A stretch of 64,000 nt of DNA from Microcoleus sp. FACHB-1515 (lineage in GTDB: Bacteria > Cyanobacteriota > Cyanobacteriia > Elainellales > Elainellaceae), in contig NZ_JACJPO010000063.1 of assembly GCF_014696105.1 (NCBI RefSeq), positions 1-64,000 of the forward strand, read 5' to 3'. Of this stretch, positions 61,358 through 64,000 are shown in pieces. The notes beneath the pieces are model-generated. The model saw only the letters and a program-made list of their open reading frames with translations. It was not told the DNA's origin and made no database searches. The position numbers were made by a program, and so were the translations under genes. Numbering within the stretch: position 1 is the first letter of the stretch; the number at the start of each line of letters is the position of its first letter.

Positions 61358-62502
61358 GAAGCAGGTGGCTGTTCGTCCGACTTAGGTGCTTCGGGCTTCG
61401 GCGGCTGCATCGAGTCGAGCAGCGTAAAGCGGCTGGGAATCGGCTTGCGGGCAGGCTGGAGACCTTGCAGCATTTCGGCAAGCTGAAGTCCTTCGAGCGA
61501 AACAGGCTTTGACTCGCGCAGCTTGTGCCAAACCGATCGCGACATCATCAGCGTGTGTTCGGTGCGAGTTGCGCCAAACTGCTCCAAATATTCTTCGCGC
61601 TCCGGCTGATAGTCCGACGAGGCAAGCTGAATTGCCTGCGTGGGAAAGCCCTGCACCATCCGCCCCATCTGCGTTAGCAGTTCGGGATACAGCCAGGTAT
61701 AAGCGGGATGAACGGTGAGATCAGCGGTGTGAGGGCGATCGCCTTTGCGATTGAGATGCAGCTTGAAGTAGCCGATCGCGGCTTTGCGCTGCGGCTCAAA
61801 CACATAGCGGCAGACGACCTCACGTCGATTTGCCCAGCGGTTCACGCTGCCTGTTGTTGCCTGAAACAGATTCGTTTTGAAGTCGGCAATTTGGCGATCG
61901 AACACCTGACGCACCAAGGGCGGCATCGAGACGGTATCCAACTGGTGCAGCAGGCAGGCGTCGGCATTGCTGACGGGCATCAGATTGGGCAGATCGGGTT
62001 CGCGTTCAGCCAGCGTCTGGAGAAGTTCAGGGGCGATCGTCCAGTAGGTCATGTGGGCGAGCGGCTGAAATCCGTTTTGGCGATAGAGTGCGAGTGCGCT
62101 GGCATCGTTGACGTTGACTTCAGTGAGCCAGGTTCGCGCCTGCCAAATGGTTTGCAAACAGTGGCGCAGCAGTTGCGTTCCGACTTCGGCTGGCGATTGG
62201 TCTTCCGCAACGGCAACGCGATCGACCCGCCAAGTGCTGTGCGTGCTGTTAAACGGCGAAACGTGAATTGCACCGCAGATTGCATCGTTTTCTGCGACAT
62301 AGGTGCGAAACAGATTTTGCAGCGGATTGGGAAACCAGCTTAGGCTTTTCAGCAGACCATACCAGCGCTGCAAGTTTTGGGCGGGGTGCGGCTGATCGGC
62401 TTGCTCCTGCGCGAAGAGACGGGCGATCGCCTCCAGATCGCGATATTGCGAAGCCCGGATCGTCAAATTCGATTGTTCAAGCGCAGGAGCCATAGTGTGC
62501 AT
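61354..62502 (-). CDS. GNAT-domain protein (382 aa), coupled to ruvX
   Basis: The N-terminal GNAT domain (about 12-160) has RDLEAIARLFAQEQ and WRVDRVAVAEDQSPAEVGTQLLRHCL; the acetyl-CoA loop is atypical (QSPAEVGTQL instead of R/QxxGxG/A), so activity is uncertain. The second half (170-325) is a long domain with LLHQLDTVSMPPLVRQVFDRQ and a GNAT-like ADLTVHPAYTWLYPELLTQMGRM. A C-terminal tail is proline-rich. It starts at ATG 62502; an ATG three codons in is an alternative. It shares an ATGA overlap with ruvX. Confidence 0.75.
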   Translation of the reverse strand: MHTMAPALEQSNLTIRASQYRDLEAIARLFAQEQADQPHPAQNLQRWYGLLKSLSWFPNPLQNLFRTYVAENDAICGAIHVSPFNSTHSTWRVDRVAVAEDQSPAEVGTQLLRHCLQTIWQARTWLTEVNVNDASALALYRQNGFQPLAHMTYWTIAPELLQTLAEREPDLPNLMPVSNADACLLHQLDTVSMPPLVRQVFDRQIADFKTNLFQATTGSVNRWANRREVVCRYVFEPQRKAAIGYFKLHLNRKGDRPHTADLTVHPAYTWLYPELLTQMGRMVQGFPTQAIQLASSDYQPEREEYLEQFGATRTEHTLMMSRSVWHKLRESKPVSLEGLQLAEMLQGLQPARKPIPSRFTLLDSMQPPKPEAPKSDEQPPAS

Positions 62503-62536
62503 TGCCCACTAATTACACTCTTAGTGTATCTGCTTT

Positions 62537-63703
62537 CTATGTTGCAGGACGAATCAGCACGATCGGCGTTTGCTCATCGGCATTGCCTGCGGGATTGCTC
62601 AGCAAGGCTTTCTCTAGCAGTCCGGGCGGAATTTTAGATGAACCTGCTAGAACTTTGACGGCTTTGAGGTCGTTCACATCGACGATCGCCGCCAACAGTC
62701 CGGTTTCCCGTTCAATCTCGTCCACGACTTCTTGAGGATTCTCTGGCCCCAACACAATGAACTGATCGTAAGGCGGCAGCGTTCCCGTCACGTCGTCAAT
62801 CAGCCGCGCCTGCTCTCCGGCCAGCTGATAGAAAACGCCGGGCTTGCCGAGAACTTTGGCGATCGCTCCCACCGCAAACGCGCCAAACACCCGCCACGCG
62901 CCGACAATATCCACCAAGGTTTGCATTCCACAAGCCGTTGCCAAGCTCGATGTCGGCAAAAAGTAGTAGCACAAACGTTTCGCCAGCCATCCGGGGTTGA
63001 CCGTTGTGGGGTGATGGAAGCGCTCTTGCATGATGGCGATCGGTGTTTCTCCGATCGTCACCACGTCTCCGGGTTTGGCATGAGGCGACACGTAGCGCTG
63101 CACAACCGACACGGGATCGTCTAGATGCGTCAGCAGATGCGTGTAGATTGGCATCACGTCGCCCGCTTCGGTCGATCGCCACTTTTCCGGCGCATCGGGA
63201 TCGGGAAACTTCAGCGGCACGATCGCATGACGGGTTTTGGGAATGCGGCCTTCTGGCCCATAGGTGATGTAGTGAATTTGAATCCAGGCGGTTTGAAGCT
63301 GGTCAAGCTGGTCGCCTGTCAGGTCGATCGCCACTTCCAGCTTGGTTGTCTTCCGCAATTTGACGATGTAGGCAAACCAGTAGCCATCCGGTCTTGCAGC
63401 AGCGTCAGGATGATGAGGTGTGATTTGCACCTGAGTTTTGATTCCGTCGATGCTGGCGCGAGAGAGCAGCGTTACTTTGGCTTCAACTTCAGGAATAAAA
63501 ATTTCTTGGCGCGGAGTGCGGTTTTGCAGTTCCAGCTTTCCGACCAGCCGATAGTGACGGGGATCGCTGGAGTCAAGCTGCCAGTCGCCCGCTGTCATGT
63601 GCAGATCGTTTCCGGGACGCTGCCGATATTGCCGCTCGATCAGGGCAACGCTGCCGCCTGCGAGTGCAACTGCGATCGCCAGTCCCGTCGCTACTATGCT
63701 CAC
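62537..63703 (-). CDS. F420-0:gamma-glutamyl ligase-like membrane-anchored protein
   Basis: A GTG at 63703 (MSIVATGLAIAVALAGGSVALIE), with AAGG upstream, gives 388 residues; a TTG-started extension to 63766 is less likely. An N-terminal hydrophobic anchor (3-22) precedes a beta-rich domain (25-170, WQLDSSDPRHYRLVGKLELQN). A C-terminal region (about 205-385) follows with HAKPGDVVTIGETPIAIMQERF, PGWLAKRL and TACGMQTLVD, as in the F420_ligase family. Cyanobacteria often have such anchored relatives of F420-glutamyl ligase; the substrate is unclear. Confidence 0.75.
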   Translation of the reverse strand: MSIVATGLAIAVALAGGSVALIERQYRQRPGNDLHMTAGDWQLDSSDPRHYRLVGKLELQNRTPRQEIFIPEVEAKVTLLSRASIDGIKTQVQITPHHPDAAARPDGYWFAYIVKLRKTTKLEVAIDLTGDQLDQLQTAWIQIHYITYGPEGRIPKTRHAIVPLKFPDPDAPEKWRSTEAGDVMPIYTHLLTHLDDPVSVVQRYVSPHAKPGDVVTIGETPIAIMQERFHHPTTVNPGWLAKRLCYYFLPTSSLATACGMQTLVDIVGAWRVFGAFAVGAIAKVLGKPGVFYQLAGEQARLIDDVTGTLPPYDQFIVLGPENPQEVVDEIERETGLLAAIVDVNDLKAVKVLAGSSKIPPGLLEKALLSNPAGNADEQTPIVLIRPAT

Positions 63704-64000
63704 CTGCTCACCCTTATTGTGAAACTGCTCTCTAGCCAGACTACCGGACTCGTGGCGCGTGTGCAAAAAGTTTAAGAGATTCTATTTTTATCGCGTTTGG
63801 GGCAAATCGAATGGAGAAATCGATCGTACCCTCTAGAGTTTTTAGTAATACTTTGTAACAATAATACGGGTAATCCTGCAAACAAAAGTTTTCGCGATCG
63901 GCTTTAGCCCCTACACTAGACACCAGCTAAAGCTCTCAGCAGTAACGGCTGCTTGCAGGCATATTCGATCGGTTTGAAACTCTGCGGTGGAGCGGGTTGT
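63704..64000. other. Right-edge intergenic region
   Basis: About 297 bases with no recognisable gene or start; the sequence ends before any feature can be decided. It probably holds the promoter of the F420-ligase-like gene. Confidence 0.4.

Overview
The window is a 64-kb piece of a cyanobacterial chromosome. The evidence is direct: the HIP1 palindrome GCGATCGC and its core CGATCG occur throughout. Lineage-typical genes are present: gun4, a high-light-inducible (Hlip) chlorophyll-binding protein, ycf35 (DUF1257) with DUF2997 and a ferredoxin, a SigC-like group 2 sigma factor, a CYP110-type P450, a PatA/PixG-type regulator, and type IV pilus motor genes in the pilB-pilT-pilC order. The genus cannot be fixed from the sequence; the mixture suits a Leptolyngbya/Oscillatoriales-like or related strain. 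No rRNA, tRNA or CRISPR array was seen.

Layout. 0-3.2 kb: the end of an IS whose transposase start runs off the left edge, small hypothetical genes, a ribbon-helix-helix protein, a tandem GNAT acetyltransferase and a sigma factor. 4-8.5 kb: priA facing an operon of DUF2997, ycf35 and ferredoxin, then a hypothetical gene. 8.6-14.4 kb: pilB-pilT-pilC (motor ATPases and platform protein of type IV pili) with gun4 upstream. 14.5-16.6 kb: a response regulator translationally coupled to an ADP-heptose-type nucleotidyltransferase, then divergent rpiA. 16.7-20.7 kb: two cyanobacterial hypotheticals and a zinc uptake system (znuB, znuC, divergent znuA) around one Zur-like box. 20.7-25.7 kb: a TIGR04222-type membrane protein with a Cys/Gly tail, a multi-PAS hybrid histidine kinase and arfB.

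25.8-36.7 kb is an 11-kb minus-strand chemosensory cluster of the Pil/Pix type: PatA-like regulator, CheY, CheW, MCP, CheA-REC hybrid. Between the MCP and the CheA sit a stand-alone GAF-like sensor and an APC-family amino-acid permease. This is the most unusual gene arrangement in the window and suggests a taxis or pilus-control pathway tied to transport of a small amine or amino acid.

36.7-48.5 kb is an accessory region. It holds two adjacent decayed catabolic genes (a Rieske-type oxygenase with an in-frame stop and a frameshifted amidohydrolase). It also holds three RTX calcium-binding proteins: a 1526-residue protein with two seven-bladed PD40 propellers, a frameshifted short one, and a 606-residue one. 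Among them lie a YflT/ChaB-like stress protein, the Hlip, and an HMA-fold protein that has lost its metal-binding cysteines.

48.5-64 kb is mostly housekeeping: a small hypothetical gene with a structured leader, a GNAT protein, a 112-bp MITE with a 4-bp target duplication, a P450 overlapping a conserved hypothetical, an FkbM methyltransferase, trpE coupled to a GFA-domain gene, a lone RND pump, ruvX coupled to a GNAT gene, and an F420-ligase-like membrane protein. Strong intrinsic terminators follow the Hlip gene, the HMA gene, the RND gene (stem made of HIP1 sites), pilC and the ferredoxin gene.
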